From: Diploscapter coronatus
Lineage: Eukaryota; Nematoda; Chromadorea; Rhabditida; Rhabditidae
Assembly (NCBI GenBank): GCA_964036155.1
Contig: OZ038422.1
Coordinates: forward strand, 77,337,201-77,401,200
Length of the DNA stretch: 64,000 nucleotides
Direction: 5' to 3'
Below, piece by piece: positions 1-11,593 of the stretch. Under the pieces are notes generated by a model. The model did no database searches. It was given only the letters and a program-made list of their open reading frames with translations, and was not told where the DNA came from. Made by a program: the position numbers and the translations under genes. The first letter of the stretch is position 1; each line of letters begins with the position of its first letter.

Positions 1-365
1 ATGGAGTTACCGACCGAAGTGTAAGTCAATAGGTTGCCATTATTAGGATTCGTAGATATCAATGAACATAGTCTTGCTTAGATAGTCTAACTTGATAATA
101 CAACAGAATAAATTTGTAGTGAAGGCAAACCTGTCTTCAGACCAAAAATCTCGAAAACGATATCATTATGAAGTTATTATGAGTTCTTAGATTTCAACAA
201 AGCAATAGCCGGTTGCCAACTTGTATAAAATTACAGGACGTCTTCACGACGGTTATCCGCAGCCGAAGAAACCAATGCCTGCCTCCTGGCTGTGTAGCCG
301 ACGGTTGCTGCTCTGGAGATTGCCCGTGGTGGTGCAAGCAGTGCGGAGTCAAGTTCACTTGCTAA
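1..365 (+). CDS. Cysteine-rich secreted peptide, 3' part only
   Basis: Two exons are visible: 1-20 (cut by the window start) and 237-365, joined across an intron with GTAAGT and TTACAG borders. The only open continuation has a complete codon at the junction, so the ATG at position 1 is internal and out of frame. The last exon encodes a 42-residue tail with a dibasic/tribasic stretch (RSRR) followed by a compact block of eight cysteines spaced C-x4-C-x4-CC-x3-C-x3-C-x2-C-x5-C, ending on Cys and then TAA. This layout is typical of secreted, furin-processed disulfide-rich peptides (neuropeptide-, antimicrobial- or knottin-like). No family is recognised. The signal peptide lies outside the window, so secretion is inferred. 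Confidence 0.6.
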
Positions 366-866
366 TACTGATTTGAAAGAGACAGAAAAACAACGACCCA
401 AAAAACCGCATCATATCCTAAGTCATTCTAAGTTGTACATAAATTGCTCTGTAAATTAACATTTTCGTACATAATGAGATCTTATTCTTTCGTTGTGATT
501 CTTTAAACTTTTTATTAATATATGAATAATGTTGTAGATAAAATGAAATTTGAACCCTTCGTCTTGTCTATAATCTGGATCTGATTTTCTGAGCCTCAAT
601 CTAATTTGCATGATTACGTCAAAGATTGTTACCTATCTGTAAGTTAGTTGTCAGAGAATGGCTAATTTTATGTAAACTTATTCAAGTATTGATTTGGTAT
701 AAATATTCCGTTCAACGGTCAAGAATTAAGTACACTCGTTCATTAGTCTTTCCAAAGTGCGAAGTGACATCGATCTATAAATGATATCCAATCTCATCAA
801 GTTCATATTCATACATTTTTCAAATTGAACCCACCGATTTTACAGGCAACATTTTAACTATACTTA

Positions 867-1740
867 GGGACCGCCAAGCGTTTTGCCAAACTGGTTGCAG
901 CGTCGTGTTTTACCCATGAATATGTTGGGAGTTGGACTCTATATTCATTTCCAAAGTAGAGGGCGTAAGTGATATTCCCGATATGAAGGCAGAATATGAA
1001 AGTATTTTTCTCAAAATCTGCTGGGTTAATCAAGTTTAAAACAAATAATCGCATGAAAAACGGATCAGTGTAGCCAAAGATATGAATTTCCAAAGACGAT
1101 GATCAGAAGACCCTTTTTAGTCAAATTTCGCAAGGAGAAAAGCGTGCTCTGCCCTTACACGCAACAGAGCAAAAGCTATTTCAGAGGAAGAACGGTTTTG
1201 TAAGGACGTTTATTTGAATTTCTTTGCTTGTTTCAGGAACATTCTGAAGTTTCTATGGGTTTTTATTAGTCCCAAAACGATAGACCACACCCATTCTGCA
1301 ATTTAAGCGCAAAAAGCCATGAAATAAGTGTCAAATAACTTTGTATTGCGTTATTTTAGCAAAAAAAATGGTTTTTACAATAGCGACCGGCGGCGGACTG
1401 AAAACGATATACTTTCTATCACAAAATAACAAGTAAAAGGCAATATTTCATATTCAGCTCGAGGAAATGCTGAGTGACCACTGGTATGTTCAAACGGACG
1501 ATCTGAAATTTTCATTGTACGTTTTGACCGGCTCAATTCAAGTTTTGGGGATATGTCCTGGAAGAAAAAATATTCCCTAGGCTCATACCTAATAGCGGGA
1601 AAATAAAAATCAGAAAAAAATCACTTCGCAAAATTTCTAGAATTTTTTGAAAATTTTGACGAAGTTGCCTTCCTTGACTTTGACTTCAGAGTGGGCGGAG
1701 CTTGCGCTCTCTAAACATATCCTTCCTTCATATTTATTAT
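867..1740. repeat. Dispersed repeat R1, copy 1
   Basis: Begins with TAGGGACCGCC and runs to the GTGGGCGGAGCTTGCGCTCTCT block near 1715. The same order of sequence blocks recurs at 2718-3905 in the same orientation, for example GGGCGTAAGTGATATTCCCG at 959 and again near 3175. Short open frames exist on both strands but they are broken differently in the two copies, so the repeat looks non-coding. Confidence 0.75.
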
Positions 1741-2090
1741 TATTATTTCGATAAAGCACTAAATTATTACGAATCGTTTCAAAGTCTCTTACTTAGTTTT
1801 CAACATAATTTCTTACTATAATAAAATTTCCTTCTCGAGAGCTATCGGAAGATATTTCTTGATTATTCCCAACATTCGTTTGTTAGTCCAGGCCAATTGT
1901 CCCAGGTCTTTGAATTCGAGATATTGGCAAATCAACAATATAATTTCGACTGGTAACTTGGCTAAGATCTTTGTTAAGAAACCTGAACAATGACCATAGT
2001 ACTAGTTTCAAATGGAAATAGTAAACGAGTATTGACTGCAATCATGGCATTCATTCACGAGGTGAATTGGAATGCATTTACTCTAAGAAT

Positions 2091-2214
2091 GCGTACAGAG
2101 TCGGCTCGGACAAGCAGAAACATAGTATGCGAAAGTGAGAGGTACGTTCTTTTTGCCTCTCACTTTCGCATGTTATTTTGTTCTGTTTGCCCGAGCCGAG
2201 CCGATTCTGTACGC
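2091..2214. repeat. Foldback (long hairpin) element
   Basis: Left arm 2091-2142 begins GCGTACAGAGTCGGCTCGG and ends GCGAAAGTGAGAGG. Right arm 2156-2214 is its near-complete reverse complement, separated by a 13-base loop. The stem is about 50 bp with a few bulges. It could be a miniature foldback transposon or the source of a structured RNA. No coding potential is seen. Confidence 0.75.
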
Positions 2215-2717
2215 ACCCTAACTTTTCTCGCCTCCCTCCTCCTTTTCACATGCTGCTGAGCGAAGAGCGTGACGAGTGAAGGACAAAAAGCGCAAGAAGG
2301 GGAAAAAGGCAAAGAACAATGAAAAAAATGTTATTTTTAAGAGTAAATATCAGTGAATCAAAGTGGGTATGAACCGGGTCCTCAAGTCGGGCTGATTTTC
2401 ACATGTTGTTCGGGTTTTCACGTGTTCAGTTTTCACGCTGATCATCATGGCGTGGTTTGTTTTTCGAACATCGACTGCTATAGCGGATTACGGTAGCCTA
2501 AAGTTTTGACAAACCTAACTTCAGGAAAAAACCATAACTTTCTTATTTTAGAGCCAAATCGAACAGAATTTTCAGCATTGGATAGCCCATGAAAGACTAC
2601 AAATAATGCAACTACGATCAATAATTTCCCACCAAAAATTTAATTTTCAGAAATGCGACCTGGCTGACTGCAGTTTTTTCGCGATTTTGATCCCATCGAT
2701 ATATCATGATTATCAGT

Positions 2718-3910
2718 AGGGACCGCCAGCCATTTTGCCAAACTAGCTCCACCGTGCTGATTTACCCATGGACGTACAGGTCATTGGGTCCTACATCCAT
2801 TTCCGAAGAGAAGAAAATTAAAAATTAAATTAAACAATTGAAACGCGAACATTGTGCCTCTCTTTTATAACTCGAAATATTAACATTGTCGTAATTTGAT
2901 GTGCATTTGACGCGCACCCCAATCAATAAATCGATGTCACTACGTGAAAGAGCGGTATCGAATTGTATAGTGGGTATTGATAAATTATTAAAAACAAAAA
3001 TAAAAGAAGAAAAATTCCCGATAATCGAAAGGGCTATCAACTATAGACAATATTGAATCTAGTGAAGGGAACGGGGCTTGAAGGTCCCTAAATATAGGTA
3101 ATAATTAATGTTTGTTGACTGCATTAAATGACTTGCTATTAGTTAGACTTATCAGTAATAATGGCATAACTAAAGGGCGTAAGTGATATTCCCGATATGA
3201 AGGCAGAGTATGAAAGTTTTTCTCAAAATCTGATTGGTTAATCAAGCTTATAACAAAAAAATAGCATGAAAAACGGATCAGTGTAGCCAAAGATATGAAT
3301 TTCTGAAGACGACGATCAGAAGACCCTTTTTAGTCAAATTTCGCAAGGAGAAAAACGTGTTCTGCCCTTACACGCAACAGAGCAAAAGCTATTTCAGAGG
3401 AAGAACGGTTTTGTAAGGATGTTTATTTAAATTTCTTTGCTTGTTTCAGGAACATTCTGAAGTTTCTATGGGTTTTTATTATTCCCAAAATGATAGGCCA
3501 CGCCCATTCTGCAATTTGAGCGCAAAAATCCATGAACAAATGTCAAATAGCTGTGTATTGCGTTATTTAGGCAATAAATGATTTTGGGTTTGTATTTTTG
3601 TGTCTGAACCGAATTTTATGAGATTTTTGCTCAAAATAACCAGAAAGGACTGTTCTTTCATACTCAGCTTGAGAAAATGATGAGTGGCCATTGGTATGTT
3701 CAAACGGACGATCTGAAATTTTCATTTTACGTTCTGATCGGCCCAATTCGTGTTTCGAAGGCATATTCCAAAAGCAAAAATATTTCCTAGGCCTATATCT
3801 AATATTGGGAAAAGGAAAAATAGTTTCGTAATTTTTTTTAAATGACGAAAAGTCACTCTTTGACTTTGACTTCACAGAGTGGACGGAACTTGCGCTCTCT
3901 ATATTAGAGA
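2718..3910. repeat. Dispersed repeat R1, copy 2, with internal insertion
   Basis: Second direct copy of the repeat at 867. The left block (2718-2810) and the right block (3173-3905) align with copy 1, but about 360 bp not present in copy 1 lies between them (about 2811-3172). The inserted part carries GGTCCCTA near 3085, the inverted form of the TAGGGACC start, so a foldback-type insertion is possible. Confidence 0.7.
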
Positions 3911-4474
3911 TCAAAAATAGATATTTAAGAGGATCTTTTCACATAAAGTTTCTTCATTTTTCCGTTCTCCATCTAATTTTAAGATCAATGTTAGGTTTTT
4001 TCGCTTAGTAGATTAGATGACAGATTATTCGAAGAAATACTGAAATCCAAGAGGTTTGATAAATAATAAACATAATTTTCGTTTCCGATTTTGTAAGAAA
4101 ATCTGTTCGTTTTTATCGTCTATACCGCTAAGCGACAGTCGATATTAAAGGTTTACCATTTATCCAATTATTTACAATGACTAAAAACCTCTTTTTATTT
4201 TATTTTTTATACTGCCTGGGTGAACGAAAAGGAACCTTTTCTGTGGTTAGTTAGTATAAGCTGAGTTGACAAGAACAACGGTGACTAACAACAATTTTAT
4301 TGGACGCACAGTAATCTCAACGACCACTCAACTCATGGGCGACCTTTAACACAAAAAATGAGGCAGGAAAAAGCAACCCTGAGAGAGCTAGAGAAAAAAG
4401 GTAAAAGCCACCCAGAGAACATGACGACAAGAAATAAATAAAGAATGTTGCCATTTGTTGGCACACTGAGTTCT

Positions 4475-5015
4475 ATAAACTCTGATGCAAAAAGCCACGG
4501 ACACCTATAAAACAGCAGTTTGAGTTGACGACATGAACTCCGGAACTTCTAATATTCGTAGGATTACTCACCACATTGAATAACACTATTACATCACTTT
4601 TCCGGGAAACTTCACTCATTATACAATACACACGGCTACGGTAATCACTTTTTGACTAATGCAAAAGATTACGGACGATTCAGCTGATATATCTCCTATA
4701 ATTGAACCAATTTGGTCTCAAAATACTCTCGATTGTTGACCTTTTCGGGATCGATATCATTTTTTGATATCTTCATTCATTTCTACACTGAATTTTTAAA
4801 GAATCTTCATCAGTCATTTTCCATAGTTAAAGATATTCGATGGAAAAAAAACCATGACTTTCGTATTACGACTTGAATCTGGCTGAAAATTAGTGAATAT
4901 CTTATGGATCTATTCTCCAACAATTTTACCAATTTTGAGTCGAATTGGTTCAGCTATAGGGGATATATCAATTGATGAACTGGGTCGTCCGTAACTTTTT
5001 GCACCAGAGTTTATT
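4475..5015. mobile_element. MITE-like element with nested inverted repeats
   Basis: The outer arms TAAACTCTGATGCAAAAAG (near 4476) and the reverse complement of CTTTTTGCACCAGAGTTTA (near 4996-5014) pair over about 30 bp. An inner pair (about 4669-4715 and 4947-4995) shares the ATTACGGACGA..CAGCTGATATATC..CTATA..TGAACCAATT block in opposite orientation. No transposase frame lies between them, so it is a non-autonomous element. Confidence 0.65.
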
Positions 5016-5196
5016 CGAGAATTTTTGGAGATGCGTTTAACTTGAAATTTTCCCCATCAATGATATATTCAGAAAGTCTTTTAGGGTTTCCCTTCGATTA
5101 GCTCTAAAAAAAATAAAGTTTATCCGAATTTGCAAATTTTTTAAGATGCTTAAAAATCAATTCACGTTTATTTTCGTTAATACTAAATCTTCTATA

Positions 5197-8100
5197 ATGA
5201 AAAATCTAGATTTTGTTCGCCAAATGGGTATCGCTACTACTTCTTCGAGCACTGACTCCGATCGTCAGAGACCCCCGTTATTCAGACGAATATTTTCGCG
5301 CAATAAAGTCTCGCCGAAAGATGTGGAGAGGGGCGCACGACTTGATTCGTAAGTTTTTCAGTTATATATAAAAAAAAAAGTCTAAGCCCCGTTAGGACGT
5401 CATTCTTTTGACATTCATCGATTTCTTCAGTTTTAGGATCAAATCGTTTTGTCATACAAATAGCCAATCAAAAATAGGGAAGTATAGTTATAGTCAATAA
5501 AAATCTAACAAAATTATATACGAATTCGTTATAATTATATTCGATATATTCGAACAAAATTCGCGATTTTCCTCGTTATAATTCTCATTTTTTTTTTTAA
5601 ATTTGATCTTATTATGAACGAAAATGACCCTACAAACTGAAGAAATCGATGAATGTCGAAAAACGACGTAACTTTTAGTTGCACCTCCCTTATATGTTTA
5701 ACTTATTAAGCATTTTTTTGAAAAACTATCTTATGCTTATACTCTATTTTAGATCGTTCTCCGAGCACACTTGGGACATCGAAAAACTCCAACAAAACTT
5801 TCCGGCCTCGAACATCGCTGTAGACAAACCGGACAAAAGCAAGGGGTTATCGCAAGAAAAAGCAGATGAACTACTTAGAGTAGTTTTTTTTTATGAAATA
5901 GGCCAAAATTTGATTTATTTAGACCAATGGCCCAAATATCCTACCAAAACAAAAGGAAATGTCGGATTTGGAACTCTTTGTTAGACAATTTTTGAATGTC
6001 TTATGGATTTTACTGATTGCGGCGGCGTTGTTGACTTTGGTCAGCTTCTTCACGATGCAGTAAGGCATTATTGAAAATTTCAGCTTACGAAAATAATAGA
6101 AACCTCTTGAGTATAAAGGAACCTGTATTTAGGATTATTGTTAGGCCTGAACTTTAGGTCTTTTGGGCTTAGGCTTAACATCTTATTCCTAAATTAGGCT
6201 TAAGATTGGGCTTAAACTTATACTTTAAGGTATAATTTAGGCTTAATCTTGTCTTCAGAATTAGATTTTATAAGTTTAATTTATATTTTTTATACAAATT
6301 TTCATAAAGACCAATTTTTAAGTGAGATGATCAGTCTTTGGGTCGCTATCTTGTTGTTTGTACTCATTTTTGTCATGTGCACAATTTCTTGGTACCAGGA
6401 AAGAGAAGCGAGAAAGGTATCTTAGAAGACTTTTATAAAAATCGACTTTTATGACTTCCTAGGTGATTCGGGGCTTCGAAAACCTTCTCCCGGAAATCTG
6501 CAACGTAATCCGAGGCGGCATCGAGAAACAAGTCCAAGCTGCGGACATAGTTGTCGGCGATATTATCAAAATTAAAAGCGGAATGAGAGTACCAGCGGAT
6601 ACTAGGATTATCGTAAGTCCTTGAACGTGTTAAAACTGTTGAAATGTGTTCGAAGGTGTTGAAAATGTTAGCATTGTTGGCTAAAGCTCTAGGTTTAATC
6701 CCAAAAGAAGACATTTTGCATGTGTTCGAGATTTTTAGATTTAAAGCACCTTCTTTTAGGACTGTGCCCAACTAAAACTGGAGACCTCTTCAATCACTGG
6801 TGAAGCCGAACCTTTGGATTATCATACGGACTCTGTGGCACCGAGCATACCCATTTTTGAATCCCACAACATCGCATTCAACAGTTCTCTTTGTGTCGAT
6901 GGCGAGGGTATGGGAGTCGTCATTAGAACTGGAGTCAACACCGTAAGTTAAACTAAATTTTTTTACTCAAAAATGTTGCATTCAGTAGCTCTTTGCCGGA
7001 AAATTATATCTTATCTCACTTTATCTTATTCTTTCTCTCACGAATTACTTAATTTTTAGGTAATTGGTCAAATCGCAGCCCTTACTACCGGACAACCTCC
7101 CAAGAAGAGTCGTCTGGAGGAGCAGATCAAGATTTTCGTGCATTTCTTGTTGATCCTAGCCCCGGCGGTCGGAACGGTCTCGATGGTTGTCGGAGGGTTG
7201 ATTTTCGGTTGGAGTGATTGGCTTTTGTTGCTATCGACGTCTTATGCGGTCTGTGCCATTGCGTTAGTGCCAGAGGGACTGTCAGTTACGGTCACCTCGA
7301 TTTTGACAGTCGTCGCGAGAAGATTGAAGAAGAAAAGTGTTTATTTGAAGGTAAGCCGTAGAAATAGGATTTGGTTAGAACACAAACTAGAACTGAATCA
7401 AATCCAAACTCAGAGTTTAGCCCTAAAGTAGATCCGCATCTTGGTTCTGACTTTGACACTGAATTTTGAATCGAAGTATCACTTTTTCAGCGCCTCGACA
7501 TTGTCGAAGCCCTTGGCTCAGCCAAAATCATCGCCTCTGACAAGACTGGCACTTTAACCAAAAACGTAATGACTGTGACCGATATGTGGATCAATGATCT
7601 TGTCATTCACGGCTTTCCTCGACTCGACGATCACACCCTTCGCGATCTTAAGAGCCTTGAAACCTTCAAACCACCGATTTCTGATATGCTATTGGCGATG
7701 GCAATATGTAATAAGGCGGAGTTCGACCATGAAAAAGACGTGAAAATCGATATAAACGAGCAGCTTACGATGCCACCGGGCAAGAATCAATCGTCTATTG
7801 CGGCAAAGACGGGATCGAACTCGTAAGTTGAAAAGTGGCTTAGTCTCAGGTTTTAGGCTTGGACTTAGACTTAGAAGTTAAAGCTCGAACTTATACTTAA
7901 CTTTAGACTTAGCTTTCAACCCAAAATCACTCTTCTTTTTAGACAAGATGGCATCACCGGAACCACCTATAGCTCCATCGACGATGCCATCCTACCATTC
8001 TCTTCCTTCGCGAGCTTCTTGGAATACCAAGCTTCGGTCTCGAAAAGACCCGCATTAGGCTCTGCTTCGGACATAGCAATATTAAAATATGCCGCCCAAG

Positions 8101-10498
8101 TGATTGACGTCGCAAAAAATCGACGGACCAACCCCGTAAGCCTAAGCTTAAGCTTTTTTGGTTCATATCCTTACTTTCTAGCCCGTCTTCGAAATCCCCT
8201 TCAATTCGAAACGAAAATGGCAACTGGTGGTCATCAAGAAACATAAATTAGCCGATAGCCAAGCAACATATAAACTTATCATGAAGGGAGCCTCAGATAT
8301 CCTCATAAAGAAGTGTGACAAAATTATGAATACGAACGAAGAGGAAGTCCCCTTGGACGAAAATGAGAGAGCGAAATTCGAAAGAGCGGTCGAAACTTTC
8401 GGAGAACAAGGCAGGAGAGTGATCGGCTTTGCTCAAGTGGAATTCGTGGCAGCGGATAATTTCGTGTTTAACGAAAAGGAAGGGAACTACCCGCAAGAAG
8501 GCCTGGTTTTCTTGGGAACTTGTGCGATTATGGATCCGCCTAGGTAAGAAAAGAGATCGGAATTCAGATAAACCTATAGCTAACCTTAAATTTAGGGACG
8601 AGACTGCAGATGCCATCAAATCTTGCAAAGAAGCCGGGATCCGGATCTTTATGGTTACGGGAGACCATCATACCACAGCCAAGGCTATAGCTGAACAAAT
8701 TGGCCTAATCGATGATAAGCCGGCGAACCAGTCTAATTGGGAGATTGTGAAAGGCGAGGATATCCCCAAACTTGCACAGCAAGATTGGGACAGATTGGCC
8801 GCAAGGAACAGCCTAGTTTTCTCGCGGACGACACCGGAGCAGAAGTTACTGATTGTGGAGGAGATGCAAAAGAGGAAACAAGTCATCGCGATGACAGGCG
8901 ATGGTGTAAATGACTCGCCGGCGCTGAAGAAAGCAGATATTGGAATTGGAATGGGATCAGGTAAGACGGAACACAAAATGTCGCATCTTACAAATAGCAT
9001 TTTGCCTAGGTTTAATCTGTCAAATAAGATTATTAAATCGCTCTAATACAATTTTACAATTCAGGCAGTGAAGTCGCCAAACAAGCCGCCGATATTATCC
9101 TAATGAATGATAACTTCGCATCGATTGTGTCTTCCATTAAAGAAGGTCGACTCATGTTCGAAAACATCAAAAAGCTAATGGCCTATGTCATGCCTCATGC
9201 GATCACCGAACTTTGGGGTATTTGGCTCTATTACTTGTTCGGGATGCCTGCGGCGACTAACTCGCTGATTGTAAGTTAGAAGCATTAGAAGAGATTGTCG
9301 AGGGGCCTAGGCTTAATCTGTCGTATAAGATGTACTAAATTACTCGAAGATGTGCTTAGGCCCAGATCTTTACCAAGTTCACTCCTTATGAAACTTTAGG
9401 TGCTGTCCATGGATCTTGGCACGGAAATCCCGCCGGGAATTGCGATGTGTAACGAACCGTTCGAATCCGATATTATGGTACTTTACATTCTAAACGAAAC
9501 CCTTGTTATACAGTCAACTTATGATAAGGGTCTCCTAACGACCACGCAGGGTGCCACCAATTGAAACGAAAAAGTATATAATATCGGCATCCCTTCGTGG
9601 TCGTTAGGAGGCCTTTATCGCGAGTTGAATATAACTGAAAATTTTAGGAACGACCTCCACGCCGAAATGGAAAGAACATCGTCAGTAAAGCGCTTTTGTT
9701 TTACACCTATGGCTATCTTGGTTTTCTGCAAGCTGTCGCTTGCTTCTTATCTTATTGCTATATTTTCTGGTAAGCCGTCTTTTTTGTAAACCGCAGGAAA
9801 AAATAATTTTTAGGTCTCATGGAATCAATATTTCCGATCTTTGGATGTCTGCCTTAGATCATTGGAAAGCGGACGGAACCAATTTCACGAGCAATGGCCA
9901 TACTTTTACGGTGGACGAGCAACTTTATATTAACAGACAAGCCATGTCCGCTTGGCAAGTGGGGATGGTTTTCGGACAGGTAAGAGAAAGGGTAATTCGT
10001 ATGAAAGAATTCAATTTTCAGATGTTCCACTTATTCAGTGCTAGGTCTTTGAGAGAATCCATGTTTAAACATGGGTTTTTCACGAATAAGGTATGTTTTA
10101 GGGTGCATTTGTGTGTAAGATGCGTTACATTTTCTGGGCTATTCGCTCACAGAGTTAACCTAACTCAATTTCATTTAGATCTTGGTTTAAGCTTAGATGT
10201 AAAATGCTAGCTTTTTTTTTTTTAATATTTCTAATTTTAGAGTGCCATTATTGCCGTCATCCTCGAGGGTATCATGTTGGCGATCTTCATTTATGTTCCA
10301 GGTTCACCCTTTATTTCGCTTTTTTTCTAAAGGAAACTTTTAGGTATCAATAAATTCCTCGGTGGAGCCCCCGTTCCCGTGTGGTGCTGGGTGATTGTAG
10401 CCGCTTATAGTATCGGAATCTTCTTTTTAAACGAAATTCGAAAATTGTGCATCCGACGCTGGCCGAAGAACCTGATTGTCCGTATTTTTAAGTTCTAA
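5197..10498 (+). CDS. Divergent Na+/K+-ATPase alpha-like P-type ATPase
   Basis: Eighteen exons join in frame into about 1080 residues: 5197-5348, 5753-5879, 5923-6059, 6323-6416, 6463-6612, 6760-6942, 7060-7350, 7491-7822, 7943-8135, 8182-8543, 8596-8960, 9065-9270, 9400-9477, 9648-9769, 9814-9979, 10022-10090, 10241-10301, 10344-10498. It is a type IIC P-type ATPase of the plasma membrane. NGPN and paired hydrophobic segments (M1/M2) come first, then ITGEAEP, VPEGL in M4, the phosphorylation motif DKTGTLT (Asp about 395), VTGDHHTTA, TGDGVND (about 774-780) and six C-terminal membrane segments. In M5/M6 the positions equivalent to mammalian Ser775 and Asn776 read His-Ala, and the Asp808 equivalent is Glu, while Glu779, Asp804 and M4 Glu327 are kept. 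That points to altered or lost Na/K exchange, as in nematode CATP proteins. AATAAA lies at 10576. An in-frame upstream ATG at 5146 is less likely as the start. Exon 4 could instead begin at 6335. Confidence 0.93.
6125..6260. repeat. Intronic TTAGGCTTA-type degenerate array
   Basis: Within the third intron of the ATPase gene, variants of TTAGGCTTA / TTGGGCTTA / TTAGGCCTGA recur at least six times in about 130 bp. Related words appear in other introns of the same gene (about 7840-7925, 9003-9020 and 9305-9325). The nematode telomere unit is TTAGGC, but this is an irregular internal array rather than a clean telomeric tract. Confidence 0.5.
9509..9638. mobile_element. Tc1/mariner-like MITE, copy A, in ATPase intron
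   Basis: It starts TA-CAGTCAACTTATGATAA and ends with the inverted form (..TTATCGCGAGTTGAATATAACTG), the CAGT..ACTG arrangement common in Tc1/mariner-derived elements. Inside, CTCCTAACGACCACG pairs with CGTGGTCGTTAGGAG around a core containing GAAACGAAAAAGTATA. The same inner hairpin and core recur at 11790-12016. It lies wholly within the intron 9478-9647. Confidence 0.7.
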
Positions 10499-11593
10499 TA
10501 GAACAAATATTCGGAATTTGTACAAATTTGTATTTATGCTTTGCCATAATATTTGTATTTTGAGTCATATTACAGAATAAAATCTAATAATCTCAATGAG
10601 CTGGTTAAATTTTCCAAATCAATTTTATGAGTCAGGCAGTAGCGTACTTAGCAATGGACATGCCTCCTCCCTCTCAGAAATCAAACCCTGTGTACGCCAC
10701 TGGAGTCGGCAGACTGGAGCTTTTGTTGAAATTTGGCCACCGCACCGCACCGCATTCCAAAATCTAAAAAATCGAGTTTTCAATGAAGAAGCTATTTTTA
10801 TCGTATTTTCTCTAATTGAAAGGCAACTCCATATGAGGAGTGTTCTCTAATAGTAGGGCACTCCCAAATGCCAAAACCACCCCATTACCCGACTCAAATC
10901 ATCTTCAACAAACAACGAGCTAATAAATAAATATATGCAAATATTTGCACTTTTTCCAATTTTTCCCAACCGCACCGCAGTTGCGGTGGAAAAGCCTCAA
11001 GTCTGGGAGTCTGAGTGTTTTTGTTTATCCAAATTTCGTCATGTGACACTTTCAGCAAAAAAATGGCGTAAACAAGCTGCATATTGTGCAAAACACAAAG
11101 TCCATTTTCGCAATCATTTTCTGCGTATTTGCTTTTTCGAAGCTTTATTGATTTACATAAACAAGAGACAAGCCGTTTCAAAACTTTTCTATCGAGTTCT
11201 GATTAGATTTTTTGTTTTCATTCTATCGACTTTCTGCTATTAGGAGATTTTTCTATACAATTTTGATCAGAGTTAACTTTCTAGATAGTTTCTAGAAATA
11301 AAAATCAAGAAATAAAAGTCTAACAATAAAAATCTAGGACAATTTTTTCTAGAAAAATCTCGTTTAGAGGCGGAAACCACGGATCAAAGCGAAAACGATC
11401 ATTTTTGCGTTTTTCTAGACTTTTGTTTCGTGATTTTTGATTCTAGAAAACGATTCTAAAATTTTGCTTCTGGAAATTTATTTCTAGTCCTAGAAAATGT
11501 CCTAATTCCGATTTTCTGTTGGGGGTGAGCTGGGGTTGTTTTGTTTCGTTTCTGTCGATTTTTCGTGTTTTTTAATCATTTCTTTTTAGGAAA
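10499..11593. other. Intergenic region between ATPase and TUDOR-like gene
   Basis: Holds the ATPase poly(A) signal (AATAAA at 10576) and the upstream region of the next gene. A cluster of TCTAGAAA / TTTCTAGA palindromic words lies at about 11275-11500, close to the next start. No supported gene is seen. The open frames here lack coding bias. Confidence 0.6.

Larger units (their letters stand above)
366..5196. other. Gene-poor intergenic region rich in repeats
   Basis: No open frame with coding character or coherent splice structure was found on either strand. The stretch holds two diverged direct copies of a roughly 850 bp repeat, one short perfect-loop foldback and a nested inverted-repeat element, each listed separately. 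The remainder is AT-rich without recognisable function. The 3' UTR of the Cys-rich peptide gene must lie at its left end and the promoter of the ATPase gene at its right end. Confidence 0.7.

Noticed and set aside
1..24. ATG at the first base followed by an open stretch
   Set aside because: The frame from this ATG hits a stop right after splicing to the Cys-rich exon. The frame that works treats these bases as the end of an internal exon.
854..1093. Minus-strand open frame of 79 codons inside repeat R1, with a similar one at 3105-3290
   Set aside because: The two copies encode differently broken frames, with no codon bias or splice context. They reflect the repeat, not a gene.
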